Shown here: positions 25,216-33,869 of the stretch, piece by piece
Position numbering within the stretch: the first letter of the stretch is position 1
How the letters are laid out: each line of letters opens with the position of its first letter
Assembly (NCBI GenBank): GCA_029939535.1
Contig: JAOZST010000009.1
Coordinates: 1-40,584, forward strand
Reading direction: 5' to 3'
DNA length: 40,584 bases
Source: NBML01 sp029939535
GTDB lineage: Bacteria; Desulfobacterota; Desulfobacteria; Desulfobacterales; Desulfobacteraceae
Made by a program: the position numbers and the translations under genes
The notes under the pieces: model-generated
What the model saw: only the letters and a program-made list of their open reading frames with translations
Databases searched by the model: none
Told to the model about the DNA's origin: nothing

Positions 25216-26358
25216 TTAAGATTTTTTTGCAGGAATCCAGATGTTTTTTCCGTCAAACTGAATTCTATTTACATTTTCATAATTAATTTCCCTGAGCAGG
25301 GTAAATATTTCATCCATATTATATATTACCAGTTTACTCAAGGGCTCCAGCAGGTTGATATTTTTAACAATCTTTTTATCAATGAGATTATAGATGATCA
25401 CTATTTTTTCTGAAAATTTTAAAATTTTACCAACACCGGAGCTAAAACCTCTTGTGACTGGTTCGTCAGCCTCAGAAGCAACTTCAATTCCTTTGACGGA
25501 ATAATATTCCTTTAAAATAGAAAAATGTATATTCCATAGATTATCACCAGGCCTGACCACATAGATACCATATTCCTTGATTTTTTCTGGTTTGTATTCA
25601 CCTGAGTTGGAAATTTTTTCCTGAAAGATCTCCCCCTGTTCTGTGCAGGCTTTTTCAAGGATTTCCTGCATGGAGACCTTTGACCCTCCAATAATAAATG
25701 TTTCATTGGATTTGACAATCATATCAAGGCTCTTTTTAATGCCCAGGTTTTTTTTTCTGGTGTCCATCAAAGTTTTTAGTTCTTTGTCCATTTCCAGGTC
25801 TTTATAATCAATGGCAGGCTTTATTTCTATTCTGCCTGTGACAATTCCAACCTGGGTCAGGTCAGAGCTGGTGTCTGTTTTTTTGTTAATGGAAGCCACT
25901 TTCCCATTGGCTGATATTTTGTTATTTAGGATTACTTTTCCATGGGTTGTTAGCTTGCTGTTGCTATCCTTTTTGCCATAAGAGGTTTTATTGTTATTGG
26001 CGTTCCCATTGCTACCGACTGTTTCACTGCTATTGGCTGCTTTATTGCTACCGACTGCTTTATTGCTATTGGCTGTTTCACTGCTACCGACTGTTTTATT
26101 GCTACCGACTGCTTCACTGCTACCGACTGCTTTATTGCTATTGGAAATTATTTTGCCATTGGCGACAGTCCCTTTTCTTTTATTAACGGTTACGCCTGAT
26201 TCAATGGCTCCATCCTGACCTGCTTCGACCATGACCCTGGATCCGTTTTTCGAATTGTTGACCATGGTATCTGGAGAGGAGAAGAAAAACCATAGACCAA
26301 CAATGGCAAGGATAAAAATACCTGCTAGTGCCATTGTAACTTTTTTATTTTTGCCCAC
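25216..26358 (-). CDS. Membrane-anchored LysM-like protein with hexapeptide repeats
   Basis: This is 380 residues of unrecognised function. The N-terminus has one membrane helix (about 9-27), leaving the rest outside the cytoplasm. Residues 77-124 consist of eight hexapeptide units such as AVGSSE, AVGSNK and TVGSSE, encoded by 18-base DNA repeats. The C-terminal 116 residues start with YVVRPGDNLWNI, a LysM-like opening, and end with beta-rich segments not in the LysM family. Long Asn/Ser/Lys stretches suggest an extended wall-spanning spacer. It is first in the yajC-secDF-cpoB-dprA-topA operon, behind a good promoter. The next gene starts 31 bases after it. A wall-bound envelope factor is the best inference. 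Confidence 0.7.
   Translation of the reverse strand: MGKNKKVTMALAGIFILAIVGLWFFFSSPDTMVNNSKNGSRVMVEAGQDGAIESGVTVNKRKGTVANGKIISNSNKAVGSSEAVGSNKTVGSSETANSNKAVGSNKAANSSETVGSNGNANNNKTSYGKKDSNSKLTTHGKVILNNKISANGKVASINKKTDTSSDLTQVGIVTGRIEIKPAIDYKDLEMDKELKTLMDTRKKNLGIKKSLDMIVKSNETFIIGGSKVSMQEILEKACTEQGEIFQEKISNSGEYKPEKIKEYGIYVVRPGDNLWNIHFSILKEYYSVKGIEVASEADEPVTRGFSSGVGKILKFSEKIVIIYNLIDKKIVKNINLLEPLSKLVIYNMDEIFTLLREINYENVNRIQFDGKNIWIPAKKS
25987..26130 (-). repeat. 18-base tandem repeat encoding hexapeptides
   Basis: Eight consecutive 18-base units encode residues 77-124 of the LysM-like protein, with pattern (A/T)-(V/A)-(G/N)-S-(S/N)-(E/K). The preceding ISNSNK (71-76) looks like a ninth, degraded copy. 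Units differ by a few bases, mostly toggling SSE with SNK. Perfect in-frame unit length implies gain and loss of units without frameshift. Confidence 0.85.
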
Positions 26359-26454
26359 AGTTTTATTTTCTCCTTTTGCCCATGTTTTATCTTTTCCTTA
26401 ATTTCCCCACTCATCAGGCTGTTTTTCCTGATCAATATTTAATTGAAATTGTTT

Positions 26455-26483
26455 CAGATACACAAAAGATTTGTGTATGTCAA
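26455..26483 (-). promoter_or_regulatory. Sigma-70-like promoter with overlapping palindrome for the yajC-topA operon
   Basis: Reading leftwards, perfect TTGACA (complement of 26478-26483), a 17-base spacer and TATCTG (complement of 26455-26460) would start RNA near 26448, leaving a leader of about 90 bases. A 9-base perfect inverted repeat, ATACACAAA (26458-26466) and TTTGTGTAT (26470-26478), fills the space between the two boxes. It could be a repressor site or a hairpin in the rng 3' region. Confidence 0.55.
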
Positions 26484-26503
26484 GGAAGCTTGATAACTAG
26501 GCA

Positions 26504-27967
26504 TCAGGTATTACCAATAATCTGGCTTTGTCCGGAAACCATTTCAGGATCTATTTCAATGGATATGGAAACATTTCTTTTGGATTCGATTTCAATGATT
26601 TCCTCACGTTTTTTATTTAAAATATAATAGGCTACATCCTTGGGAATAAGACAATTTACCTTGTTTATTTCCGATTTTAAAGTCTTTAGTTTTAATTGCC
26701 GTAAAAATGCCATGCCCTGGGTTTCCACTGAAGGCGTCATTCCTCTTCCATTGCAGTGGTTGCAGGGTTCGTAACTCCCGTAGGTAATGGAATGCCGTAT
26801 TCTCTGCCTGGACATCTCAAGCAGGCCAAATGCGGTAATCCCGCCTACCTTTGTTTTGGCTTTGTCTATTTTAAGGTGTTTTTTCAGGGTTTTGGTTATA
26901 TCTGCCTTGTGCTTGCGCTCCTTCATATCAATGAAATCCACCACAATCAGTCCGCCCATGTCCCTCAGGCGTAATTGCCTTGCAACCTCTTCGGCTGCTT
27001 CCAGATTGGTATGAAAGGCGGTTTCTTCAATATTCTTTTTTTTCGTGGATTTGCCGGAGTTCACATCAATGGACACCAGGGCCTCGGTTTGTTCAATAAC
27101 AAGAAATCCGCCGGATTGTAGAGGAACCTCTCTTCTATAAATAGAGGAGATCTGTTCTTCCAGCTGGTATTTGCTAAAGATGGGTTTCTCCCCTTTGAAC
27201 AGTTTTACTATCTTTGCCTGTTTGGGAGCAATCATGGATATAAAATCCTTGACCTCCTTAAAGGTTTCAGGACTGTCAATGAGTATTTCATTGATATCGG
27301 TTGTAAAATAATCTCTAAGGGATCTCACAGCAAGGGTCTGCTCTTTGTAAAGAAGGGATGGGGCCTTGTTTTTTATGGCCAGTTTGTCAATATTTTTCCA
27401 TACCCGCATCAAATATTTTAAATCTGAGGTCAGCATGGTTTTAGTGGCATTTTTTCCTGCTGTCCTGACAATCATCCCAAATCCTTCCGGGATTTTCATG
27501 TTTTTCAGGATGTTAACAAGCCTTTTCCTTTCGACTTCTTCATCTATTTTCCTGGACACCCCTTTGGTTGCGTTTCCGGGCATGAGTACGCCAAAGCGAC
27601 CAGGCAGTGAAATAAAGGTGGTCAGCATGGCACCTTTTTGATTGATGGGGTTTTTTGTCACCTGCACAATCATTTCCTGGCCTTTTTTAATCAGGTTAAA
27701 CAAGGATTTATCCTTTGTCTCCACTTCCTGAAAATAATCACTGTGGATTTCATTTTTTTGAAGAAAACCGTTTTTTTCAGCTCCATAATCCACAAAGACT
27801 GCTTGAAGGCTTTGCTCTGCCCGGGTGACAATACCCTTATAAATATTGCCCTGGGTTACCTGTTTTGCAGCAGTTTCAATGTGAAACTGGTCAAGTTTAT
27901 TGTCCACAATAGTGGCGATTCGGTTTTCATCAGGATCAAGAGCGTTGATTAAAATCTTTCTATTCAT
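26504..27967 (-). CDS. rng: Ribonuclease G / E family endoribonuclease
   Basis: This 487-residue protein has RNase G length. An N-terminal S1-like RNA-binding domain (about 38-130, NIYKGIVTRAEQSLQAVFVDYG) precedes the DNase I-like catalytic part. That part has ALVSIDVNSGKST and LIVVDFIDM (metal-binding aspartates), then a CNHCNGRG zinc-link motif. It lacks the long disordered scaffold of RNase E. It cuts single-stranded AU-rich RNA, processes 16S rRNA 5' ends and degrades mRNA. The start is ATG 27967. No gene is linked to it on the same strand within 180 bases. Confidence 0.95.
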   Translation of the reverse strand: MNRKILINALDPDENRIATIVDNKLDQFHIETAAKQVTQGNIYKGIVTRAEQSLQAVFVDYGAEKNGFLQKNEIHSDYFQEVETKDKSLFNLIKKGQEMIVQVTKNPINQKGAMLTTFISLPGRFGVLMPGNATKGVSRKIDEEVERKRLVNILKNMKIPEGFGMIVRTAGKNATKTMLTSDLKYLMRVWKNIDKLAIKNKAPSLLYKEQTLAVRSLRDYFTTDINEILIDSPETFKEVKDFISMIAPKQAKIVKLFKGEKPIFSKYQLEEQISSIYRREVPLQSGGFLVIEQTEALVSIDVNSGKSTKKKNIEETAFHTNLEAAEEVARQLRLRDMGGLIVVDFIDMKERKHKADITKTLKKHLKIDKAKTKVGGITAFGLLEMSRQRIRHSITYGSYEPCNHCNGRGMTPSVETQGMAFLRQLKLKTLKSEINKVNCLIPKDVAYYILNKKREEIIEIESKRNVSISIEIDPEMVSGQSQIIGNT

Positions 27968-28067
27968 AAATTTTCCCTGCTTATGGGTTCTTAATTTGGT
28001 TGACTATGCCATCATTTCAAACTAGGTGAATCGGATCAAAGGGATCTTAATAAGTGATTCTAACCGA

Positions 28068-28096
28068 TAACTAATAAATTGAAACAGGCAAGTCAA
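28068..28096 (-). promoter_or_regulatory. Weak promoter candidate upstream of rng
   Basis: Reading leftwards, TTGACT (complement of 28091-28096), a 17-base spacer and TAGTTA (complement of 28068-28073). The -35 is good and the -10 is poor (three of six bases). It lies about 100 bases before the rng ATG. Confidence 0.3.
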
Positions 28097-28150
28097 ATTT
28101 TTTATTTTCCACATTTTTTATTTTTCAATATCCTGGAAGAGTAGTTGTTT

Positions 28151-29533
28151 CTAAGATATTGTTTTTTGTTTCAGGATATCAAAATAGGTCAGAATCCGTT
28201 CAATATATTGAACAGGTTCCCATCCCCTTGCATATCCGTGTTTGGTTATCTGGTAATATTTGGATTTTGACAGCAAAGGCAGGGTTGTTTTAAGGGTCTG
28301 CCAGGTATCCATGTCAAGTCCTTTTTTTTCTGCAATTCTCAGGGCATCCATCACATGCCCATACCCTATATTATAACTTGCCAGCGCAAAGAGCATCCGT
28401 TGATAGTTGTCCTGAATATGATCAAATTTCTGGTACATTTTATCAAGGTATTTTATCCCTGCGCGGATGCTTTGCTCAGGATTCAGTCTGTCTGTTATTC
28501 CCATTTCCCTGGCTGCAGCGTCGGTCACCTGCATCAATCCTCTGACATTGGTAACACTTTTGGCATTGGGATTAAAATGGGATTCCTGGTAAACAATAGC
28601 AGCAACCAGTCTCCAGTCAAAATTGTATTTTTTTGATTCTTCCTGAATTATTTTTATATATTTAGGGAGACGATCCTGGATACGTTCATGGAATTTTTTC
28701 AGCTCGTAAACATCAAAATCCTGGGTATTTTCATAATATTTGTCTGTTATATCCTTTAAAATACCATTTTCCGTGGCATATAGGAAAAATCGATTGATTT
28801 CCGTTAACATGTCTGTGTCGTTTTTGCGGACTGCCCATGCCAGGGATTCTTTTTCCTGGATAGGGATGCCGATTCGGATATCAGGATAGTACCGCTGGCT
28901 GAGCAAAGCAATGTTGGAATCAGCTATGGTAAATTTGATTTCCCGGTTGTTAACCATGGCAATCAGGTCCTCTGTGGGAATATTGTCATGGAGGATATAA
29001 TTAAAATCAATACCCGAGGCTTTTATCTTTTCAAGGCGTGAATGATAAGAAGTTCCCCTCCTGATATGGAAAGTCCTGAACATCAGGTCATCAATACTTT
29101 TGGGTCCAAATACAAGATTGTGGTGAATAATTCTCTGCTGAATAGTCATATAGGGAATGGAAAAAGTGGCATCATCAAGTCTTTTTTTGGTAATGGTAAG
29201 TCCCGAGGCAATAAAATCACCCTTGCCCTGTTCAAGGTAGGCAAACATATTGTTCCAGCCCGGTGTCACAATATCCAGGTCCACATTCAGGTATCTGGCA
29301 AATTCCATGGCCAGATCATATTCAAACCCAGTGGGTTTTTTGTCATAATAATAATAGGTGTTAATGGAATTGCTGGTGATGAGGCGGAGTTTTCCGGTCT
29401 GGTGTATTCGTTCCACAGTACCGCTTTCAGTTCCAAAATTTTTATTGTGAATCAATGCGGATATAATGGCAAAAACCATGCATAAAAACACAATATGAAT
29501 CAGAATAAAGTGTTTTAAAAAGAAGTGTTTCAT
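28151..29533 (-). CDS. mltF: Membrane-bound lytic murein transglycosylase F
   Basis: This is 460 residues. The N-terminal helix (about 8-26) is a signal or anchor. Residues about 42-270 form a periplasmic solute-binding-like domain (type 3). The C-terminal SLT transglycosylase domain carries catalytic E317 in YQESHFNPNAKS, followed by GLMQVT and ASYNIGYG. This two-module layout defines MltF. It cleaves glycan strands, and in E. coli the binding-like module modulates activity. Its ATG overlaps the parC stop by 4 bases (29530-29533), so its translation is coupled to parC. Confidence 0.93.
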   Translation of the reverse strand: MKHFFLKHFILIHIVFLCMVFAIISALIHNKNFGTESGTVERIHQTGKLRLITSNSINTYYYYDKKPTGFEYDLAMEFARYLNVDLDIVTPGWNNMFAYLEQGKGDFIASGLTITKKRLDDATFSIPYMTIQQRIIHHNLVFGPKSIDDLMFRTFHIRRGTSYHSRLEKIKASGIDFNYILHDNIPTEDLIAMVNNREIKFTIADSNIALLSQRYYPDIRIGIPIQEKESLAWAVRKNDTDMLTEINRFFLYATENGILKDITDKYYENTQDFDVYELKKFHERIQDRLPKYIKIIQEESKKYNFDWRLVAAIVYQESHFNPNAKSVTNVRGLMQVTDAAAREMGITDRLNPEQSIRAGIKYLDKMYQKFDHIQDNYQRMLFALASYNIGYGHVMDALRIAEKKGLDMDTWQTLKTTLPLLSKSKYYQITKHGYARGWEPVQYIERILTYFDILKQKTIS

Positions 29534-31812
29534 GTATTTGTTTTATCTGTAATTTTTATGGGCATCACCTCTAAGTTATCAACATTTTGGTATCCCCTGG
29601 GAAGTTTTTTACCCCTGTATCCGCGCATTCCAGTATAATCCGTTTGATTGCCGGGGCTTAATTTAAGAAAATGTTTGCCTGAGTGTATAACAAGATAAGA
29701 ATTTAATGGCAATATTTTTAGGAACTTAAGTTTTTCAGGATTTTTTGAATTCAACTCTTTTTTGGGTATGGTAATGATTTTATTGCCAATACCTTTTTTT
29801 AATTTAGGCAATTGATGCAAGGGAAATATTAAGAGCCTTCCCTGGGTGGTGATGGCCACAACCTTGTCCTGGTTAAGGTCAGATACAGGTTCCGGGGCCA
29901 ATACTTGAAACCCGTCTTTTATTGAGATGACAGCCTTGCCGTTTTTATAAGTGGTCATGAAATCTGAAAATTTAATGATAAATCCATACCCGTTATCTGA
30001 TCCAACCAGGAAAAAGCTATCCTCTTCCCGGGTGAACATGAATTTGAATGATGTGCCTGGCTGAAGGGACAAATGACCTGTCAAAGGCTCTCCATTCCCC
30101 CTTGCCGACGGAAGTGCATGGGAGAAAAGCATATAGCTCCTGCCAAAATTATCCAGAAAAATAATGGGTTTATCGCTTTTGGTCCGAAGAAAGCACATCA
30201 GGCTGTCACCGGATATAAATTTTACCTTTTCAGGATCTATGTCATGGCCCTTGGCAGAACGGATCCAACCATTTTTAGACAGGATAACTGTAACAGGTTC
30301 AATGTCAAGCACATCTGTTACTGAAAAGGCTTCCGCCTCTTTTCTTTTCTTGATGGGGGATCTGCGCTTGTCACCATATTTTTTTGCATCATCCTTAATT
30401 TCATCAATCATATAGGCTTTAAAAGCCCTGGGGCTGTTTAGAATTTTAGCAAAGGTTTTTCGCTGGGCTTGAAGTTCTTTGATCTCTGAAAGTATTTTGA
30501 TCTCTTCAAGTCTTGCCAGCTGCCGCAACCTGATCTCAAGGATAGCTGTTGCCTGGATTTCAGACAGGTCAAAGGTTTTGATCAGCTCTTTTTTGGGGTG
30601 GTCTGAATTTCTGATAATCTGTATCACATCATCAATATTAAGATATGCAATCTGAAATCCTTCAAGGATATGGAGGCGGGCAAGGATTTTATCCAGTTTA
30701 AACCTGATTTTTTTTTCAATGGTGTCTGCTCTGAATTCAAGCCATTCCAACAGGATAGTCAGCAGGTTTTTCACTTCAGGTCGGCCGTTAAGCCCTATCA
30801 TGTTCATGTTGACTGAATATGATTTTTCAAGATCAGTGGTTGCAAACAGATGGTCGGTCAAAGCTCCCAGGTCAACCCGGTTTGATCTTGGGATCACCAC
30901 GAGCCTGGTGGGGTCTTCATGATCTGATTCATCACGGATATCAATAACCATTGGAAGTTTTTTTGCTTCCATCTGGGAGGCAACCTGCTCATAAATTTTT
31001 TCAGTTGATGCATGAAAGGGCAGGGAAGTAAAAACAATCTCTCCGTCTTCTACCTTATATCTTGCCCTCATCTTGATCCTGCCGTTACCGGTTTTGTATG
31101 CCTGCCTGATCTCAGAAACCGGGGTGATAATTTCAGCATCTGTTGGGAAATCAGGCCCTTTAATATATTTACACACAGCATTAATATCTGCATCTTTATT
31201 TTCAATAAGATGAATTAATGCCTTTGCCACTTCCCTTAAATTATGGGGCAGCATGCTGGTGGCCATCCCCACTGCAATTCCCGTGGTCCCGTTCAGTAAC
31301 AGGTTGGGAAGGCGGGCAGGCAGAATGGTGGGTTCTTTTAAGGTGCCGTCAAAATTGGGGAGCCAGTCCACTGTTCCCAGTTCCAGCTCATCCAGAAAAA
31401 TATCTGCATATTTTGAAAGCCTTGATTCAGTATATCTCATGGCGGCAAAGGATTTGGGGTCATTGGGGTCTCCCCAGTTCCCCTGGCCGTCCACCAGGGG
31501 ATAGCGAAGGGAAAAGGGCTGGGCCATCAATACCATGGCCTCATAACAGGCAGAGTCACCATGGGGATGAAATTTACCCAGTACATCCCCAACGGTTCTT
31601 GCAGATTTTTTAAATTTTGCCGTTGAAGACAGTCCCAGCTGACTCATGGCATAGACAATTCTTCTTTGTACTGGTTTTAACCCGTCACCTATATGGGGCA
31701 GTGCCCTGTCTAAAATTACATACATGGAGTAATTTAAATAGGCTTTCCTTGTGAATTCCTGGAAAGGGATTTTTTCATAGTCTTCTATTACAGCAGGAAG
31801 GGATTCTTTCAT
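29530..31812 (-). CDS. parC: DNA topoisomerase IV subunit A
   Basis: This 760-residue protein has ParC size. The catalytic tyrosine Y127 lies in AMRYTESRLS, within the winged-helix domain, after the quinolone-determining region HPHGDSACYEAMVLMAQ. A tower/coiled-coil region (about 330-480) follows, then a beta-pinwheel C-terminal domain without a recognisable GyrA box (QRRGGKG), which favours ParC over GyrA. Pairing with parE next door also supports topoisomerase IV, the main decatenase at segregation. Its ATG shares one base with the parE stop (31812), and it overlaps mltF downstream. Confidence 0.95.
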   Translation of the reverse strand: MKESLPAVIEDYEKIPFQEFTRKAYLNYSMYVILDRALPHIGDGLKPVQRRIVYAMSQLGLSSTAKFKKSARTVGDVLGKFHPHGDSACYEAMVLMAQPFSLRYPLVDGQGNWGDPNDPKSFAAMRYTESRLSKYADIFLDELELGTVDWLPNFDGTLKEPTILPARLPNLLLNGTTGIAVGMATSMLPHNLREVAKALIHLIENKDADINAVCKYIKGPDFPTDAEIITPVSEIRQAYKTGNGRIKMRARYKVEDGEIVFTSLPFHASTEKIYEQVASQMEAKKLPMVIDIRDESDHEDPTRLVVIPRSNRVDLGALTDHLFATTDLEKSYSVNMNMIGLNGRPEVKNLLTILLEWLEFRADTIEKKIRFKLDKILARLHILEGFQIAYLNIDDVIQIIRNSDHPKKELIKTFDLSEIQATAILEIRLRQLARLEEIKILSEIKELQAQRKTFAKILNSPRAFKAYMIDEIKDDAKKYGDKRRSPIKKRKEAEAFSVTDVLDIEPVTVILSKNGWIRSAKGHDIDPEKVKFISGDSLMCFLRTKSDKPIIFLDNFGRSYMLFSHALPSARGNGEPLTGHLSLQPGTSFKFMFTREEDSFFLVGSDNGYGFIIKFSDFMTTYKNGKAVISIKDGFQVLAPEPVSDLNQDKVVAITTQGRLLIFPLHQLPKLKKGIGNKIITIPKKELNSKNPEKLKFLKILPLNSYLVIHSGKHFLKLSPGNQTDYTGMRGYRGKKLPRGYQNVDNLEVMPIKITDKTNT

Positions 31813-33764
31813 TATTTCAACTCTTTGATATTGCCTTCAGTTTCAATCCATTTTTTTCTGTCCTTGGCCCTTTTTTTCCCCAGCAGCATGTCCATGCTCT
31901 CATAGACTTCCTGTTCCGATTCCAGGGATTCATCATTTACAGACAATTGAACCAACCTTCTGGAATCAGGAGCAATGGTGGTTTCCTTTAGCTGGGCAGG
32001 ATTCATTTCCCCTAATCCCTTGAATCGCTGGATATTTATTTTTCCATGCCTTTTCCTTCGTTCAATGCGTTTGACAATGGTATTACGTTCTGAATCATCA
32101 AGGGCATAAAATACTTCCTTTCCAACGTCAATGCGGTATAGGGGCGGCATGGCAATAAATACATGGCCCTGCTTCACAACTTTGGGGAAATGCCTTAAAA
32201 AAAGTGCACAGATCAGTGTCGCAATGTGAAGGCCGTCTGAGTCTGCATCCGCAAGAACACATATTTTATTGTACCTGAGTTTGGAAATATTCTCAGATCC
32301 AGGTATGACACCAAGTACCTGGGAAATGTCCCTGATTTCCCTGGACTCAAGGATGGTGGATGAAGAAATGTCCCAGGTGTTCATTATCTTACCCCGCAGG
32401 GGCATAATGGCCTGAAACCTTCTGTCCCTTGCCTGCTTGGCTGAACCACCTGCTGAATCCCCTTCCACAAAGAATAATTCCCTTCTTTCCTGGTCGTCAC
32501 TGGTGCAGTCGGAAAGTTTTGCCGGAAGTGTGACTCCATTGGACGCTTTTTTCTTGGTAATTTTTCTTGATTTTTTAACCCTTGTTTTTGCATGCTCAAT
32601 GGCCAGAGCAGCCAGGGCTTCTCCAAAGGCTACATTCTTATTGAGCCAGAGACTGAATGCATCCCTGACCTGGAGGTTTACAAGGTTGGCGCAATGTCTG
32701 GAAGAAAGTCTTTCCTTGGTCTGACTCGAAAACTGGGCTTCAGACAATTTTACAGACAATACATACCCGACATTGGCCCAGATATCCTCTGGTGCCAGAA
32801 ATAATCCCTTGGGAAGAAGATTCCTGAATTTGCAGAACTCTCTTACAGATTCAAGAAGACCGGATCGGAAACCGTTCACATGGGTACCACCAAGTGGTGT
32901 TGGAATCAGGTTTACATAGCTTTCTTCAATGGTAGTTCCAGGCTCTGTCCCCCAGTTAATGGTCCAGACAGCCTCAAAGTCCAAATTTACAGCTTTTCCG
33001 GTAAAGGGTTCAGGTAAAAGACATTTTGTATCCTTAAGATTCTCTTTAAGATATTCATCCAGCCCATGATCATAACACCATGTCTTTTTTTCTTCGCTTG
33101 CCTGGTCAATAAAGCTTGTTTTTAACCCTTTGCACAGAACAGCCTTTGATTTAAGGGCAGTTTCAATGGCGGATTTTGAAAACAGGGGAATATCAAAAAA
33201 GGAAACATCCGGATAAAACTGGACAGAGGTGCCTGTGTTGTTTTTTCCGACATTGCCAATGGTTTCAAGTTCCCGGGTTTTAAAACCTTTTTCAAATTCA
33301 ATGCAAAAAACGTTTCCACCCCTTTTAATGGTGATTTTCAAAAGAGATGACAGGGCATTTACAACAGAGACTCCGACTCCGTGGAGTCCACCTGAAAAGG
33401 CATAATCTTTGTTGGAAAATTTGGCACCGGCATGGAGTTTTGTCATGATAAGTTCAACGCCGGAAATTCCTTCTTCCGGATGGATATCAACCGGCATGCC
33501 CCGTCCGTTGTCAGTCACAATAATGGAATTATCTTTTGTCAACACCACGTCAATGGTGTCTGCAAAACCGGCTATGGCCTCATCCACACTGTTGTCAATT
33601 ACTTCAAAGACCAGATGATCAGGGCTCCTGGTATCCGTATACATGCCCGGTCTCCGTTTAACCGGGTCCAATCCCTTGAGAACTTCTATGGATTCTGCAT
33701 CGTAATTGCCGGAGTGTTTTTCATCTTTTGTATCTACATCTTTGTTTGAATCAAATAATTTCAT
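31812..33764 (-). CDS. parE: DNA topoisomerase IV subunit B
   Basis: This is 650 residues. The N-terminal GHKL ATPase domain has EVIDNSVDEAIAG and NGRGMPVDIHPEEG, with SGGLHGVGVSVVNALS for the ATP lid. A transducer region follows, then the TOPRIM domain with EGDSAGGSAKQARDR and later LADADSDGLHI. Length and the adjacent subunit A gene fit ParE. GyrB is normally longer or lies near dnaA. It is the first gene of the parE-parC-mltF overlapping operon and is divergent from the adenylate cyclase fusion gene, 105 bases away. Confidence 0.95.
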   Translation of the reverse strand: MKLFDSNKDVDTKDEKHSGNYDAESIEVLKGLDPVKRRPGMYTDTRSPDHLVFEVIDNSVDEAIAGFADTIDVVLTKDNSIIVTDNGRGMPVDIHPEEGISGVELIMTKLHAGAKFSNKDYAFSGGLHGVGVSVVNALSSLLKITIKRGGNVFCIEFEKGFKTRELETIGNVGKNNTGTSVQFYPDVSFFDIPLFSKSAIETALKSKAVLCKGLKTSFIDQASEEKKTWCYDHGLDEYLKENLKDTKCLLPEPFTGKAVNLDFEAVWTINWGTEPGTTIEESYVNLIPTPLGGTHVNGFRSGLLESVREFCKFRNLLPKGLFLAPEDIWANVGYVLSVKLSEAQFSSQTKERLSSRHCANLVNLQVRDAFSLWLNKNVAFGEALAALAIEHAKTRVKKSRKITKKKASNGVTLPAKLSDCTSDDQERRELFFVEGDSAGGSAKQARDRRFQAIMPLRGKIMNTWDISSSTILESREIRDISQVLGVIPGSENISKLRYNKICVLADADSDGLHIATLICALFLRHFPKVVKQGHVFIAMPPLYRIDVGKEVFYALDDSERNTIVKRIERRKRHGKINIQRFKGLGEMNPAQLKETTIAPDSRRLVQLSVNDESLESEQEVYESMDMLLGKKRAKDRKKWIETEGNIKELK

Positions 33765-33809
33765 AAATTAATCAATTGTGCTATTCAGGTTAAATCTTTA
33801 TATTATTTT

Positions 33810-33839
33810 TTGAAATAAATCATATAACACTTTTATCTG
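33810..33839 (+). promoter_or_regulatory. Possible promoter for the adenylate cyclase fusion gene
   Basis: TTGAAA (33810-33815), an 18-base spacer and TATCTG (33834-33839) would start RNA near 33846, about 24 bases before the ATG. No strong ribosome binding site is visible before 33870, so translation may be weak. Confidence 0.3.
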
Positions 33840-33869
33840 TAAATGTAAAAACGGGAAAAACAAATCATT

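Noticed and set aside
25987..26130. Regularly spaced repeats suggesting a CRISPR array
   Set aside because: Units are 18 bases with no spacers and lie in frame within a coding region.
25947..26218. Long plus-strand frames rich in Cys/Tyr/Leu, looking like repeat proteins
   Set aside because: They are shadows of the 18-base repeat in the minus-strand gene and lack ribosome sites.
31218..31613. 131-codon plus-strand frame rich in Pro/Trp/Gly
   Set aside because: It is antisense to the conserved core of parC, and codon phase fits parC.
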